A DNA stretch of 64,000 nt from Thermofilaceae archaeon (GCA_025057995.1 JANXEW010000001.1:248001-312000); one strand, 5' to 3'. Shown: positions 9,373 through 18,947, counted from the first letter of the stretch. Notes: a model not told the origin generated them from the sequence alone. Translations and numbers: made by a program.

Positions 9373-10155
9373 GTGCGTATCGTCGTTACCAATGATGATG
9401 GTCTCAGAAGCCCGGGGTTAAGGTTACTTTATGAAGCTGTAAGAGAACTTGACGAAGCGTTAGTTATCGCGCCTATGGAGCAAGCTTCAGCTAAGGGCGG
9501 TATGCTTACTCTCGATGAACCGATTAGGGTCTATGAGCTAGATCTTACCTACGCTTCCGCCTACGGTATAACGGGTTCTCCGCGTGACGTTGTTCACGTA
9601 GCTAGGGAGGTTTTCGGAGGTCTCGACATGCTTGTTTCAGGAATTAACATAGGCGAGAACACGAGTATTCAGAACATTCTAGTTTCAGGAACTGTGGGTG
9701 CTGCAGCTGAAGCTTCCCTTTTCGATATACCGGCTGTGGCGTTTTCAGCTGACGTTAACAAACCGAGTGCTTTAACGGAAAGGGGTTACGCAGATTTCGC
9801 GGTTTCTGTGGCGAGAGCTGTAGCAAGGTACGTAGCCTCGGAGGGGCTTCCTTCTGGTGTCGACCTCCTCAACGTAAACCTTCCCCGTTCACCGACTAGC
9901 CTGGTGCGGGTGGTCCCCCCAGCTAGGCGTCGCTGGATCGAGAAACTGGATAGGAGAGTTGATCCACGAGGACAGTGTTACTACTGGCTTTACGGCGAGG
10001 CTACCGAGCCCGAGCCGGGGACTGACTCCTATGTGGTTTTCGTAGAGAGAGGCATAGCCATCTCTCCCATCAGCCTTTCTTTAAAAGCGGTTGACATTTC
10101 GCTATTAGACGCTTTAGTTACTGAGGTAAGCTCTGCCCTGAAAGTAAAAAGTTAA
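9373..10155 (+). CDS. surE: 5'/3'-nucleotidase SurE
   Basis: A 260-residue survival protein E phosphatase that dephosphorylates nucleoside monophosphates. The N-terminal metal site VTNDDG is present, as are GSPRDVVHVA and SGINIGENTS, the family's conserved loops, and LLNVNLP in the C-terminal half. GTG start with a TATA box at leaderless spacing. The CDF transporter follows 9 bp downstream, so the two probably share a transcript. With the AMP phosphorylase at 32.4 kb it is one of two nucleotide-degrading enzymes in the window. Confidence 0.95.
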   Translation: MRIVVTNDDGLRSPGLRLLYEAVRELDEALVIAPMEQASAKGGMLTLDEPIRVYELDLTYASAYGITGSPRDVVHVAREVFGGLDMLVSGINIGENTSIQNILVSGTVGAAAEASLFDIPAVAFSADVNKPSALTERGYADFAVSVARAVARYVASEGLPSGVDLLNVNLPRSPTSLVRVVPPARRRWIEKLDRRVDPRGQCYYWLYGEATEPEPGTDSYVVFVERGIAISPISLSLKAVDISLLDALVTEVSSALKVKS

Positions 10156-10164
10156 GCCGTTAGG

Positions 10165-11052
10165 GTGGAGGCGGTTGCTGTGAAAAGGGGGTTTCAACCC
10201 CTAGAGGTTGAACGAATACTGCTTGCTTCAGTAGCGGGGAACTCTCTAGTCTGTTTACTAAAGATTGTTGGCGGACTGCTCTCCGGTAGCATGGCTCTCT
10301 TAGCAGATGGTAGCGATTCCCTGCTTAACGTAGCCAGCGGGCTAATAGCCTTCAAGTTTTACAGGGAGTCTAGGAAACCGCCGGACAAGGAGCACAGGTA
10401 TGGGCATACGATGCTCGAAGTCTACGGTTCTCTCCTTATCCTTTTACTCATGGTTGCGACTTTCTCCTTCGTGGGTTACGCGACTGTCGATAGGTTTCTC
10501 CACCGTGTTGAGGGTAAGGTTTCATCTATCGGAATAGCGTTCGCTGTAGTTTCGTTGACTATAAACTTGTGCGTTAGTACGTTCCTCAAATTGATGGGGG
10601 GTGGAAGCGCTATAGCCTTGACGGAAGCCCGTCACACAAGCCTCGATGTACTTGAGGGGATTGTAACACTCGTCGGTGTTTCTTTGGGAGCTACCTTATC
10701 GGTTTTGTACGACACTGCGGCTACTTTCGTGATACTGGGTATGGTAGCCTACTTTGTTTCAAAGACTCTAGTGGAGCTGGAGAGAGAGATTACGGCTGCG
10801 AGTCCTCCGGAAGAGGCTGTTAGGAAGCTTGAGGAGGTGTTTCAACAGTTGGAGGGTGTGGTAAGCCACCATGACCTGCGAGTGAGGAGAGCTGCTGGAA
10901 AAGTTTTTGCCGATGTGCATCTCGTCGTCAAAAGGGGGTTATCAATCGAGGATGTACACAAGGTGTGCGACGAAGCTGAGAGAAGGGCTAAGCGGGTTGT
11001 AGGAGATGCACTCGATATAATTATCCATGCTGAACCCGAGGGAGAAGGTTAA
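10165..11052 (+). CDS. Cation diffusion facilitator (CDF) metal exporter
   Basis: A 295-residue membrane antiporter of the FieF/ZitB type. Six hydrophobic segments are recognisable over residues 20-210. The transport-site acidic pairs appear in LLADGSDSLLN (helix 2) and EARHTSLDVLEG (helix 5, HxxxD). HRYGHTMLEVYGSL matches the loop after helix 2. The C-terminal 85 residues form the ferredoxin-like cytosolic domain, with VSHHDLRVRRAAGKVFADVH typical of zinc-sensing dimer domains. Likely exports Zn, Fe or Mn. It lies 9 bp after surE, a metal-dependent enzyme. Confidence 0.93.
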   Translation: MEAVAVKRGFQPLEVERILLASVAGNSLVCLLKIVGGLLSGSMALLADGSDSLLNVASGLIAFKFYRESRKPPDKEHRYGHTMLEVYGSLLILLLMVATFSFVGYATVDRFLHRVEGKVSSIGIAFAVVSLTINLCVSTFLKLMGGGSAIALTEARHTSLDVLEGIVTLVGVSLGATLSVLYDTAATFVILGMVAYFVSKTLVELEREITAASPPEEAVRKLEEVFQQLEGVVSHHDLRVRRAAGKVFADVHLVVKRGLSIEDVHKVCDEAERRAKRVVGDALDIIIHAEPEGEG

Positions 11053-11147
11053 CTGAGATACTAGGCTATTATAATTTTGAAAGATATTAATTAAACATGA
11101 ATTAACTGGGGCGATAAACATAAATTGGGGGTTCGTCTGGCGCGTGC

Positions 11148-11420
11148 GTGGAGATACCGGGAGATGTAAGAAAGTTCATCGAAGAAGCTAGAAAGAGGGG
11201 CTACCAAGTTGATAAGATAGCTATCGCAAAGGTTCCCTTTGAGCGCTACTACTACTACGAGAACGAGAAATTTATCGGAGAGGTTGGTGAAGAGGTAGCG
11301 TTGGAAAATAACATACTCATGTGCCATGATGACATCTGTATACTTTTCTACAACGATGAACCAGTCCTCGTTATGGTGAGAGGGGGTAAACCGGAAATAA
11401 AGGAAGCGAGGGACCTTTAA
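11148..11420 (+). CDS. Hypothetical protein, 90 aa
   Basis: Not recognised. A small, highly charged soluble protein with a Tyr run (ERYYYYENEKF), the segment MCHDDICILFYNDEPVLVM and no membrane segment. Start GTG at 11148. An AT-rich stretch (GATAAACATAAAT near 11112-11126) is at promoter distance. It is followed by a 9-bp inverted repeat before the FGGY kinase. Coding appears real because the frame is free of stops and shows balanced amphipathic structure, but its function is open. Confidence 0.6.
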   Translation: MEIPGDVRKFIEEARKRGYQVDKIAIAKVPFERYYYYENEKFIGEVGEEVALENNILMCHDDICILFYNDEPVLVMVRGGKPEIKEARDL

Positions 11421-11425
11421 CACCC

Positions 11426-11454
11426 ACTGAAAACAATAACCGGTGGTTTTCAGT
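11426..11454. repeat. 9-bp inverted repeat between 90-aa gene and FGGY kinase
   Basis: ACTGAAAAC and GTTTTCAGT are perfect complements separated by 11 nt. They begin 5 nt after the stop of the 90-aa gene and lie about 75 nt before the kinase start. It could be an RNA hairpin at the 3' end of the upstream transcript or an operator for the kinase. Confidence 0.5.
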
Positions 11455-11528
11455 CTTCACGACTTTAGTCCGCCAATTCGGATAGCTGGCGTTTCAGTGA
11501 TAAACCCCCTTCTCACAATAAGTAAACC

Positions 11529-12956
11529 GTGGGAGAGGACAGGCTAATAGGAGTTTTTGATATAGGGAAAACAAACAAGAAGTTCACAGTGTACGGAGAG
11601 AGCCTTAAAGAAATCAGTTGCGAAACAGCCAGGTTTGGAGAAGTGATGATAGATAGTTTTCTGTGTGAAGACTCCAATACGCTAGTGAAGTGGTCTAAAT
11701 CCGTGTTATCCAAGTGGCTCGACAAGCTATCTGCTTTAACTGTCACAACACATGGGGCAACCATTGCTTTACTCGGCGGAGATGGAGGGCTCGTCATGCC
11801 GATCATATCTTACAACCATGAGGTTGGCGATGAAGTTAGAAGATCGTTCTATAAGGAGTTCGGTAGTCCGGAAGACCTTTATATTCGAACGGGTACTCCG
11901 CCTTTAGGTCAGCTCTTAAACGCTGGCGTGCAAATATACTGGGTTTCAAAACACTTTCCAGATAAGTACGCGAGAGTTAAGCGCATTCTCTTCCTTCCTC
12001 AATACGTCACAAGATCCCTTACCGGCTTCGAAGCGGTTGAAGTGACGTCCCTCGGCTGCCACACCTACCTCTGGGACTTTACGGTAGGGAACTGGAGCAA
12101 AGTGGCTGAGGAACTCAACGTCCCCTCTCTCTTCCCCGATATCAGGCGCGTGTGGGAGCCGATAGGCGAGTATAGCGGAGCTGTAGTGGCAGCCGGTATC
12201 CACGACTCAAACGCATCGTTACTCCCCTTCTTAATAACTGGTGGAGATGACTTTGTGTTAGCTTCTACTGGGACGTGGTGCGTGCTAATGTACCCTGGAG
12301 CACCTTTCAAACCATCTCGTGAAGACGTTTACCGGGACATCCTCTATTACGCTGACGTTTACGGGAGACCGGTGAAAGCCGCGCGTTTCAAGTGTGGTTT
12401 CGAGTTCGACTACTACTTGAAGCATATAGGGGGTGAAAACTATCTGAACCTGCTCGCCCTAGAACTGGATAGGGAGCTTGCAGTGGACGTGTTGAAGAGC
12501 CGGGAGATGTTCTTCTTGCCGACACTGACGCCGGGCACTGGTCAATTCCCAAAGACAAGGGGGAGGGTTGAAGGAAGCGCGAGCGACCCGCTACGGGCAT
12601 ACTACTACCTTAATCTCTCCCTAGCTGTACAGACTTGGTATGCTCTTAAGCTGATTACGGGTGAACGAAAACTAAAGGTTTTCGTTCAAGGAGGTTTTTC
12701 TAAAAACAAAATTTACTTGACTTACCTTGCGACGCTCGCGCGAGAATGGGAGGTTTTCGAAGCTGAGTACCATGAAGCAACAAGCTTGGGAGCGGCGTTA
12801 ACGGCTTTAAGCGCACTGGAAGGCGTTGAACCACGCAAGCTTAGAGTAGAGATCCCAGTAGCCCGCGCACGCAAGGTCGAACCTCTCCACGTTGAGGAGC
12901 GCTCAGTTGAAAGCTACCGAGAACACTTTATCTCCCTGTGTAGTAGAACTGTGTAG
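11529..12956 (+). CDS. FGGY-family carbohydrate kinase (rhamnulokinase/fuculokinase-like)
   Basis: A 475-residue sugar kinase of the actin-like ATPase fold. The N-terminal phosphate-1 loop reads GVFDIGKTNKKF; the second lobe shows LASTGTWCVLMYPG and FVQGGFSKNKIYLTYLA, the FGGY_C nucleotide-binding segments. The IGKTNKK version of the loop is more like L-rhamnulose/L-fuculose kinases than xylulokinases. It phosphorylates a ketose, substrate undetermined. GTG start; a weak TATA-like GTGATAAACC lies about 26 nt upstream. It converges with the PIG-L gene with 3 bp between them. Confidence 0.85.
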   Translation: MGEDRLIGVFDIGKTNKKFTVYGESLKEISCETARFGEVMIDSFLCEDSNTLVKWSKSVLSKWLDKLSALTVTTHGATIALLGGDGGLVMPIISYNHEVGDEVRRSFYKEFGSPEDLYIRTGTPPLGQLLNAGVQIYWVSKHFPDKYARVKRILFLPQYVTRSLTGFEAVEVTSLGCHTYLWDFTVGNWSKVAEELNVPSLFPDIRRVWEPIGEYSGAVVAAGIHDSNASLLPFLITGGDDFVLASTGTWCVLMYPGAPFKPSREDVYRDILYYADVYGRPVKAARFKCGFEFDYYLKHIGGENYLNLLALELDRELAVDVLKSREMFFLPTLTPGTGQFPKTRGRVEGSASDPLRAYYYLNLSLAVQTWYALKLITGERKLKVFVQGGFSKNKIYLTYLATLAREWEVFEAEYHEATSLGAALTALSALEGVEPRKLRVEIPVARARKVEPLHVEERSVESYREHFISLCSRTV

Positions 12957-12959
12957 CCG

Positions 12960-13769
12960 TTAGAGATCTTCCGCGAAGACGTTTGAATGCATGTTGAAGG
13001 GGTTTAGAACTTTAAAAGCTTCAGCGTACTCAGCCCCGATGCGCTTGCCCATCAGTCGCATGTACGTTTTAAGAGCGTCCTCGAACGCTGGGATGTCCCC
13101 AAACTGAGACTTGTGCGCTTTCACTGCCTTCATCTTAACTTCCACGTAGTCGCTCACGTCAACTAGAGTATTGGGTTTCCTCGTCCAATAGAAGGCAATG
13201 TACCTGACCACGTGTGGTTTAAGGTTGAAAGCTAGAGCGCTCGGAGCTGCGTGCGGAAGTGATGAAAAGAACGCTGCCTCGGCCGCTAAGATGCCGGATG
13301 CCCGATGATCCGGATGGGCTTCGTAGCTAAGCCACGGGTCTGGAGCTAAAACCATGTCAGGCTTATATTTACGTATTAGAAGCACGAGTTCTAACCTCGC
13401 CTCGAGCGTAGGTTGAAGCTCGCCGTCCCTGTAGTTGAGCCAGACGAGTTCTTTCACCCCGAGTACTCGAGCAGCTTCCTCTTGCTCCCTCCTCCTCTCC
13501 AGCGCCAACTTCGCCGGGTACGTTTCAGGATCTCGGGTGCCGAGCCCACCGTCGGTGAGGGTGACGTATACGACTTCCACTCCTCTTTTCGCGAGTTTTG
13601 CCACTAAGCCTCCAGCCGCAATATCCGTGTCATCAGGATGGGGTTGGATACAAACAACACTTCTAACTCTATCAAAGCAGTCTACCAGATCCTCCCTAAC
13701 CAATTCCAAGTATCTGTTTAACGCCTCCCCGTAACTCAATCTTGAAATGATACTTTCCAGGCTTTCCAC
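12960..13769 (-). CDS. PIG-L/LmbE-family Zn-dependent deacetylase
   Basis: A 269-residue N-acetylsugar deacetylase-like enzyme. The zinc motif CIQPHPDDTDIAAGG and the downstream EAHPDHRASG (third ligand) are both present, with GGLGTRDPETYP and RREEQEEAARVLGV in between, as in GlcNAc-PI/MshB/BshB deacetylases. In archaea related proteins remove acetyl groups from N-acetylglucosamine derivatives; the substrate here is not shown. GTG start. Its neighbours are sugar kinases. Confidence 0.9.
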   Translation of the reverse strand: MESLESIISRLSYGEALNRYLELVREDLVDCFDRVRSVVCIQPHPDDTDIAAGGLVAKLAKRGVEVVYVTLTDGGLGTRDPETYPAKLALERRREQEEAARVLGVKELVWLNYRDGELQPTLEARLELVLLIRKYKPDMVLAPDPWLSYEAHPDHRASGILAAEAAFFSSLPHAAPSALAFNLKPHVVRYIAFYWTRKPNTLVDVSDYVEVKMKAVKAHKSQFGDIPAFEDALKTYMRLMGKRIGAEYAEAFKVLNPFNMHSNVFAEDL

Positions 13770-14118
13770 AAGTCTTCAGAGATAACCACATATTTCATGT
13801 TAACCGTCCCCCGCATTTTAAAGCTCAAGGTTTACGCTTAAACCGTTACTAGGCGAGCTTCGCACATGGCTTCAAGACCTTCTAGTGAAAACCGTGCCGC
13901 TCTGAACCTAATTTTACAGAGAGACCTTTGTTCGAAAGCTTCTTTCCGGTTATGTTTAAGGTGTTGGATCAGCTAGAGGTACAACCCTAGTTTACTTCCC
14001 CAATTTTAAAGCGCATATTAAACTAACTAGCACGAGATATGGTCTGTCGCCTCTACGGTTCTTGTCTCGCTCATAGAAAGAGGCAGAGCTTTTAGAGTGT
14101 TGAATAAACTGTCTGCCT
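13770..14118. other. 349-bp divergent intergenic region
   Basis: Separates the divergent PIG-L and APH-type genes and must hold both promoters. A TATA-like CTTTTAGAG near 14088-14096 is about 28 nt before the APH-type GTG. No ORF or RNA gene is recognised. Confidence 0.5.
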
Positions 14119-15039
14119 GTGGACCTAAGAGTATTGGCGAAAAGGCTTGGCGGAGACCTCGTGGGAAGTAAGAAGCTAGGCGGTCTAGCGAACGAGAGCT
14201 ACCGGCTCGATGTGAACGCTCAAGGCGAAGTTAAACGGTTCTCAGTAAAGGTATACAGGGGCAGCGACGCCCGCCTCAAGGCTGAAAAAGAGTTGAAGTT
14301 GTACAAGCTTTTACGGAAGTACGGTTTAAAGGCGCCGAGGGTTTCTCTAGCAGATATTGAAGGTGTTAACTGCGGTAAACCTCTCCTAGCTTGGGAGTGG
14401 ATTGAGGGTTACACAGCGGATGAGCTCCTCGGTAAGAAGAGGATAGGGGAGGTTGTAGCTAGAAGCATGGGGGCTGCTCTAGCATTGTTCCATAGGATCC
14501 CCTTGGGAGAGGTGGACTTACCTCTACTGGAAAGGAGAGAGGGTTTCTGGGCGAGCGAAGTCAATACAGTAAAGTTCCTGGCCCAGCTACTCGACCTCGA
14601 CATTCCTGGTGACGCGTTAGACGACCTAAGCGGTATGAGTGTCGAGCGCTTAACGCTGTTGCACGGAGATTACAACCCAGGCAACGTGTTGATAAGTAGC
14701 GACGGAGTCTACGTGATGGATCTTGAGGGAGTGTCCGTAGGGGACCCGCTCTTCGATGTCGCATATGCCTTAGCCTTCATCTCTCACGGGGGACGTTGGA
14801 GGGAGGCTTTAACCTTCGCGCGGGAGTACTTCAGGCTTAGCAAGGTAAGCTCGCACGGTCTCGCTCTTAAACTAGCTCTCGTTGCGGCACGCATTCGTTT
14901 CTTTCTCGACCTAGCCGAGTCTAGGGGCTTCCTCAAGTGGCGGACAGGCACCTTCTACCCGCTGGTGAGTGCCTTATATTTGAGGTCGTTAAGGAAACAC
15001 TTGGACAGTTTTTCACGTAAGATACTTTCGTTGAGTTAA
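14119..15039 (+). CDS. APH/choline-kinase-like phosphotransferase
   Basis: A 306-residue small-molecule kinase of the aminoglycoside phosphotransferase superfamily. The catalytic loop LLHGDYNPGNVLI (HGDxxxxN) and the metal-binding YVMDLEGVSVGDPLFDVA are intact; LLAWEWIEGYTADELL is the hinge region. A Gly-rich loop is weak (KKLGGLANESYRLDV). Such archaeal proteins may phosphorylate sugars, choline or amino alcohols; no antibiotic role is implied. GTG start with a TATA-like element about 28 nt upstream. dph6 follows after 53 bp with its own promoter. Confidence 0.85.
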   Translation: MDLRVLAKRLGGDLVGSKKLGGLANESYRLDVNAQGEVKRFSVKVYRGSDARLKAEKELKLYKLLRKYGLKAPRVSLADIEGVNCGKPLLAWEWIEGYTADELLGKKRIGEVVARSMGAALALFHRIPLGEVDLPLLERREGFWASEVNTVKFLAQLLDLDIPGDALDDLSGMSVERLTLLHGDYNPGNVLISSDGVYVMDLEGVSVGDPLFDVAYALAFISHGGRWREALTFAREYFRLSKVSSHGLALKLALVAARIRFFLDLAESRGFLKWRTGTFYPLVSALYLRSLRKHLDSFSRKILSLS

Positions 15040-15092
15040 GTGTGTAGTCTAAACAACTTTTTAAACAAGTTTAAGGGTTTCACGCGAGCATC

Positions 15093-15770
15093 TTGAGAGC
15101 CTGTGTCCTGTACTCCGGAGGGAAGGACTCAAATCTCGCTTTACTCGAGGCTATTGGACGATACTCGATAGCTTGCCTTGTAACGTTAAAGCCTGAATCG
15201 GTGGAGAGCAGACTTTTCCACTACCCGAACGTCCACCTCGTGAAAATGCAAGCTGAAGCGCTTGGACTACCTTTAATAGAGGAACAATGCCTTGACGATG
15301 AAACAGGTAGCCTTGAAGCCCTATGGAGGGCACTAGATCTGGCTAAGAGAACCTATGGCGTGGAAACAGTTGTCACGGGCGCGGTCAAGTCCAGGTATCA
15401 GGCTGAAAAGTTTGCACGAGTGTGCAATGAACTCAACCTAGACTGTTTCAACCCTCTGTGGGGATGGGATGAGTTGGAGCTTTTGAAGGAGGTTGTGGAA
15501 CGCGGTATAAAGGCTATCTTTACCCGCGTTGCCGGATACCCGCTTAAGCGGTCACTATTGGGTAAAACCATCGACCGTGAAGTCATTCGGCTTCTATCAG
15601 GTTTGAGGAGCTTCATCAACCCCTCGGGCGAAGGGGGAGAGTACGAGACTCTTGTTCTAGATTCTCCCCTTTTCCGGAAGAGGATAGCACCCCTAAAATG
15701 GAGGATCGAAGGCTCCGATTACGATGCAGTTTTGGTTGTAGAGGAAGCTGAGCTCCTTGAGAAGGAGTGA
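15093..15770 (+). CDS. dph6: Diphthine--ammonia ligase
   Basis: A 225-residue ATP-pyrophosphatase-fold amidotransferase that completes diphthamide on the elongation factor 2 histidine. The PP-loop LYSGGKDSNLALL is at the N-terminus and the Dph6 signature GEGGEYETLVLDSPLF near residues 178-193. TTG start; a TATA-like CTTTTTAAACAAG lies roughly 30 nt upstream. It is tail-to-tail with tfb with no spacing. EF-2 itself and the other Dph proteins are not in the window. Confidence 0.93.
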   Translation: MRACVLYSGGKDSNLALLEAIGRYSIACLVTLKPESVESRLFHYPNVHLVKMQAEALGLPLIEEQCLDDETGSLEALWRALDLAKRTYGVETVVTGAVKSRYQAEKFARVCNELNLDCFNPLWGWDELELLKEVVERGIKAIFTRVAGYPLKRSLLGKTIDREVIRLLSGLRSFINPSGEGGEYETLVLDSPLFRKRIAPLKWRIEGSDYDAVLVVEEAELLEKE

Positions 15771-16745
15771 CTAAGGTTTCTTGACGGGAAGATCTATTTT
15801 AAGTCTCTTAGCGAGCTCCTTATACCTGTTCCTTACAGTCACCTCAGTCACTTGAGCTGCTCTAGCTACTTCTTTCTGTGTTCTAACTTCACCTCTCCTA
15901 AGCGCAGCTATGTAGATCGCGGCGGCAGCTAAACCGGCTGGATCCTTACCGGCTGTGATTCCTATCTGTTGTGCCTGCTTAAGCACATCTATTGCGTCTC
16001 TCACCGATGCTGCACTGAGCTTGAGTACGTTGCCGATCCTTGGAGCAAAGTCCATTGGACTGGGCAGTGGGACTTTAATCGAAGTCTCCCTAAGCATGAG
16101 CCTGTAACACCTCGCTACATCTTTTCTTCCAGCTCTCGTGTACTTCGATATCTCGTCCAAAGTCCTAGGAACCTTCAACTCTCTACACGCAGCGTAGATC
16201 GCGGCGGCTACCACGGACTCTATCGATCGCCCTCGCACTAAGCCTGTTTCAAGGGCCCTCCTGTATATTTCGCGAGCCCTATCCAAGACTCTTCTCGGTA
16301 GACCGAGTTGCGCACCCATTCTATCGAGCTCCTGCTGAGCTTGAATTAGATTCCGCTCTAGACTGGATTGAGCGTGCGCCCTCATGTGCCACCTGCGGAG
16401 TCTAAACATCTCCACCTTCTTTCTCAAGCCAAGTTCTCGGCCAGCTGCATCCCTACTTCTCCAGTCTATATCTGTAGCGAGAGCATCTGGAGTGTACCTA
16501 GTGATGGGAGCACCAACTCGACTCCTCTTCTCCTTCTCCTCGCCGTCGAAAGCTCTCCATTCAGGTCCTTTATCGATCTCACGCTCGCTAATAACGTATC
16601 CGCAGATCGCGCATATGACTTCTCCTCGCACGGGATCATAGATTAACTTATCACTTCCACAATGGGGACATGTCTTAATCTCTTCTACGGGAAGGAACTT
16701 ACCCATTAGCTCCTCATCTATTGTCTTTCCACTCACGGATACCAC
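15771..16745 (-). CDS. tfb: Transcription initiation factor IIB (TFB)
   Basis: A 324-residue general transcription factor that bridges TBP-bound promoter DNA and RNA polymerase. The N-terminal zinc ribbon has [12 protein letters not shown] with its partner CAICGYV, the B-reader follows ([19 protein letters not shown]), and two cyclin-like repeats cover residues 120-210 and 215-310, with a helix-turn-helix in the second that reads the BRE ([20 protein letters not shown]). The start is GTG at 16745; GTG at 16736 is an alternative. Two TATA-like elements lie upstream (near 16757 and 16778), so promoter choice is unclear. Confidence 0.97.
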   Translation of the reverse strand: MVSVSGKTIDEELMGKFLPVEEIKTCPHCGSDKLIYDPVRGEVICAICGYVISEREIDKGPEWRAFDGEEKEKRSRVGAPITRYTPDALATDIDWRSRDAAGRELGLRKKVEMFRLRRWHMRAHAQSSLERNLIQAQQELDRMGAQLGLPRRVLDRAREIYRRALETGLVRGRSIESVVAAAIYAACRELKVPRTLDEISKYTRAGRKDVARCYRLMLRETSIKVPLPSPMDFAPRIGNVLKLSAASVRDAIDVLKQAQQIGITAGKDPAGLAAAAIYIAALRRGEVRTQKEVARAAQVTEVTVRNRYKELAKRLKIDLPVKKP

Positions 16746-16774
16746 CCGAAACCTTTTTAAGCTCGAAAAATACT

Positions 16775-17041
16775 TTATTTAAACCTTTCGCTCAAATAAG
16801 GGAGTACACCTAAGACTCTGAACACATCGTCAGCCATTGAACGCATCTTAGAGACAGGTGACTGGCACCAGCTCTCCACGTTCATTATAATGCTCTTCCC
16901 CTCCCTTAAGGTAAGGATTCTCGAACAAGAGTCGCTCCAGTTATCTGGCGTAAGCGCAGCTTCCAGGCAGGATGCTTCGTTTTCGTCTGGGAGATTTAAA
17001 CGTAAGAGCAGTTCAACCCTAAGGACTACCACTAGCTTCAA
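16775..17041 (-). CDS. pcc1: KEOPS complex subunit Pcc1
   Basis: An 88-residue protein matching the Pcc1 dimer subunit of KEOPS, which makes the tRNA t6A modification: [13 protein letters not shown] in the first helix, a central beta stretch and [18 protein letters not shown] in the second helix. It overlaps the DHH nuclease gene by 23 bp, so it is probably translated by coupling. The TTG at 17041 and GTG at 17032 are both possible starts. With bud32 (19 kb) and kae1 (22 kb), three KEOPS subunits lie in 6 kb; Cgi121 is not seen. Confidence 0.8.
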   Translation of the reverse strand: MKLVVVLRVELLLRLNLPDENEASCLEAALTPDNWSDSCSRILTLREGKSIIMNVESWCQSPVSKMRSMADDVFRVLGVLPYLSERFK

Positions 17042-18425
17042 TCACCTTTTCAACCTCCTTGAGGAAATCTTCCAGTTTATCACTTGGTATCGTCGCACCA
17101 CCCGCGTTTTCGTGTCCTCCCCCCGATCCTCCAACGCTTTGAGCAGCTTTAGCCATGACCTCACCTACTAGGACCCTTGAACCGTTCCGTTTGCGAGCTG
17201 ATAACTTTACACCCTCAGAAGAGTCCACTGCTACTAAAAGTAACTTATCACCTTTAGCGTAAGGTAGTAGGAGCGAAGCAAGAGCACCGCTGACTCTCTC
17301 ATTAAGGAAATCTCTTTTTCTCAAATCCACGAGGGTATACTTCCTCCCTTCCCTGATCACCTTCCCCTCTCTCACACATTGGAACGACTTAGCTAGTATC
17401 GACCTGTACTGTCCGGCTACTTCAGTTATTTTAAGCAAGACTTCGCCTCTAGTGCCAAGACCTAAGGCGATCGCCAGATCATAGCACCCCATCCTCCCAC
17501 TAGCGTTGAGAAGCTGCGCGAACTCTCGTGCGTCGCGCAGGGGACTGTCAAGAGGCTCCCTCAGTAGAATGTAGGTTGCACCGTATATCCTCTCAGCTTC
17601 ATTGACGGAGTAGCCGGCTCCTAGGAGAAGCTTGACTAAAGCTGAAGCTAGTTTCTTCCGTTCATCCCTGTTCAAATCGTTCAACGTTCTCATACGCTCC
17701 CCGAGCGTAGGCTCTATACCTAGGCTCTTGAGAAAAGCGAGGGCGGAACTCTCCTCACCTGTGATAGAAGGGAGGAAAGGGTCTGTCGTGTAGACTAACG
17801 CTTTGAGAAGAGGTCTCGATCCACATCCGAACAAACGGAGGTCTATCTTCTCCTCGATTATGCCAGCTTCTACTCCTTCTCTGACGATCTGCCTATTTAA
17901 TCCAGTGAGCCTGAAGCGTTCGCCCACGTCCTGGCGGTCGCCTAAAGCCCCTACTACCGCGAGCGGGACTAAATCAACCCCCTTACCCCCTTCGAGAGTT
18001 TTACTCAAAAGGTACGCTAAACCTGAGCTGCTTATCTCCTTCGACCCATCAATGTTGAAACGGTGAGGGTTAACCTCGACCACGTTAGCTGTTCTGCTCC
18101 CAGGAAGGTGATGATCTAGGACGATGACGCATGTGTTGATCTTCGATAAAAACTCTAGAGCTCCGCTCCCCATGTCGACGAGAACGAGGATAGTGTAACT
18201 AGGTGCCAGCTTCTTTATGCGAGCAATTGTCCCGCTCGTCAACTGCTCGACCACAGTATAGTGAATGGCATATCCTCTTTTCGCTAAGGTCTTTAACGTT
18301 ATAGATGCTGCAGCGAGGCCGTCGGCGTCATAGTGCGATACTAAAAGAGCCCTTCCACCGCTCCTCTCCTCGACAACTTCAGCTGCTTTAGATAATACGT
18401 CGCTTAGGTCCCTAGCATCGCTCAT
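17019..18425 (-). CDS. DHH-family RecJ-like phosphoesterase/exonuclease
   Basis: A 468-residue archaeal RecJ-like protein. The DHH domain shows SHYDADGLAAASI, LVDMGSGALEFL and the name-giving VLDHHLPG; the C-terminal DHHA1 domain shows SVGGSGGGHENAGGATIP. Relatives are GINS-associated or Hef-associated single-strand exonucleases (GAN/HAN), and which one this is cannot be settled by eye. It follows rps15 by 48 bp and overlaps pcc1, an order often seen in archaea, which supports co-transcription with translation genes. Confidence 0.92.
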   Translation of the reverse strand: MSDARDLSDVLSKAAEVVEERSGGRALLVSHYDADGLAAASITLKTLAKRGYAIHYTVVEQLTSGTIARIKKLAPSYTILVLVDMGSGALEFLSKINTCVIVLDHHLPGSRTANVVEVNPHRFNIDGSKEISSSGLAYLLSKTLEGGKGVDLVPLAVVGALGDRQDVGERFRLTGLNRQIVREGVEAGIIEEKIDLRLFGCGSRPLLKALVYTTDPFLPSITGEESSALAFLKSLGIEPTLGERMRTLNDLNRDERKKLASALVKLLLGAGYSVNEAERIYGATYILLREPLDSPLRDAREFAQLLNASGRMGCYDLAIALGLGTRGEVLLKITEVAGQYRSILAKSFQCVREGKVIREGRKYTLVDLRKRDFLNERVSGALASLLLPYAKGDKLLLVAVDSSEGVKLSARKRNGSRVLVGEVMAKAAQSVGGSGGGHENAGGATIPSDKLEDFLKEVEKVIEASGSP

Positions 18426-18473
18426 GGCTATATTATGTTTAAGAAGGTAAGGGTAAAAGCTCTATCGCCTGTG

Positions 18474-18920
18474 TTAAGCGAATATGCTCACTCGCTCAGG
18501 CTTGTACTCCCAGTGGGGAGGCAATACACCCACCCTCTTGTAGTATTTTGCCAATCTGCGGATCTTAGATTCTACTAGTAGCAGTCCTCGCTTAGAAGTG
18601 TAATCCTTAGGATGTTCTTCCAAGTGCCGTCTAATGATCATAGCTCTTCTGATTAAATTCATTAAGTCTTCTGGCATTTCGGGTTTAAGTCCTCTTTTCG
18701 CGAGAATCCTAACGAGTTTCTTTCCAGTGACAGCCCGCACGCTAGATATCCCGTGTAAGTCCCTCAGCATAATCCCTATCGTAGAAGGGGGGTAACCTTT
18801 CCTGTATAACGATGCGACCATCTCCTCAACCTCCTCAGGCTTCATGTCCACCCATGCAGGCTTAACCATCTTCACTGGTCTAGTGGACTGACTCCGCCCC
18901 TTGCTGTGACGCTTATTCAT
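18474..18920 (-). CDS. rps15: 30S ribosomal protein S15
   Basis: A 148-residue archaeal/eukaryotic-length S15 (S13 in older eukaryotic naming). The N-terminal extension includes RPVKMVKPAWVDMKPEEVEEMV, the core has KGYPPSTIGIMLRDLHGI, and the C-terminus SKIRRLAKYYKRVGVLPPHW is diagnostic of the rRNA-binding helices. First gene of the rps15-DHH-pcc1 operon, ATG start with a TATA-like box about 30 nt upstream. Confidence 0.97.
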   Translation of the reverse strand: MNKRHSKGRSQSTRPVKMVKPAWVDMKPEEVEEMVASLYRKGYPPSTIGIMLRDLHGISSVRAVTGKKLVRILAKRGLKPEMPEDLMNLIRRAMIIRRHLEEHPKDYTSKRGLLLVESKIRRLAKYYKRVGVLPPHWEYKPERVSIFA

Positions 18921-18947
18921 AAAGTCTCAAGGTGCCTATACAGTATC

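Noticed and set aside
14119-15039. Aminoglycoside resistance gene
   Set aside because: The APH fold is shared by many metabolic kinases, and nothing in context points to antibiotic modification.
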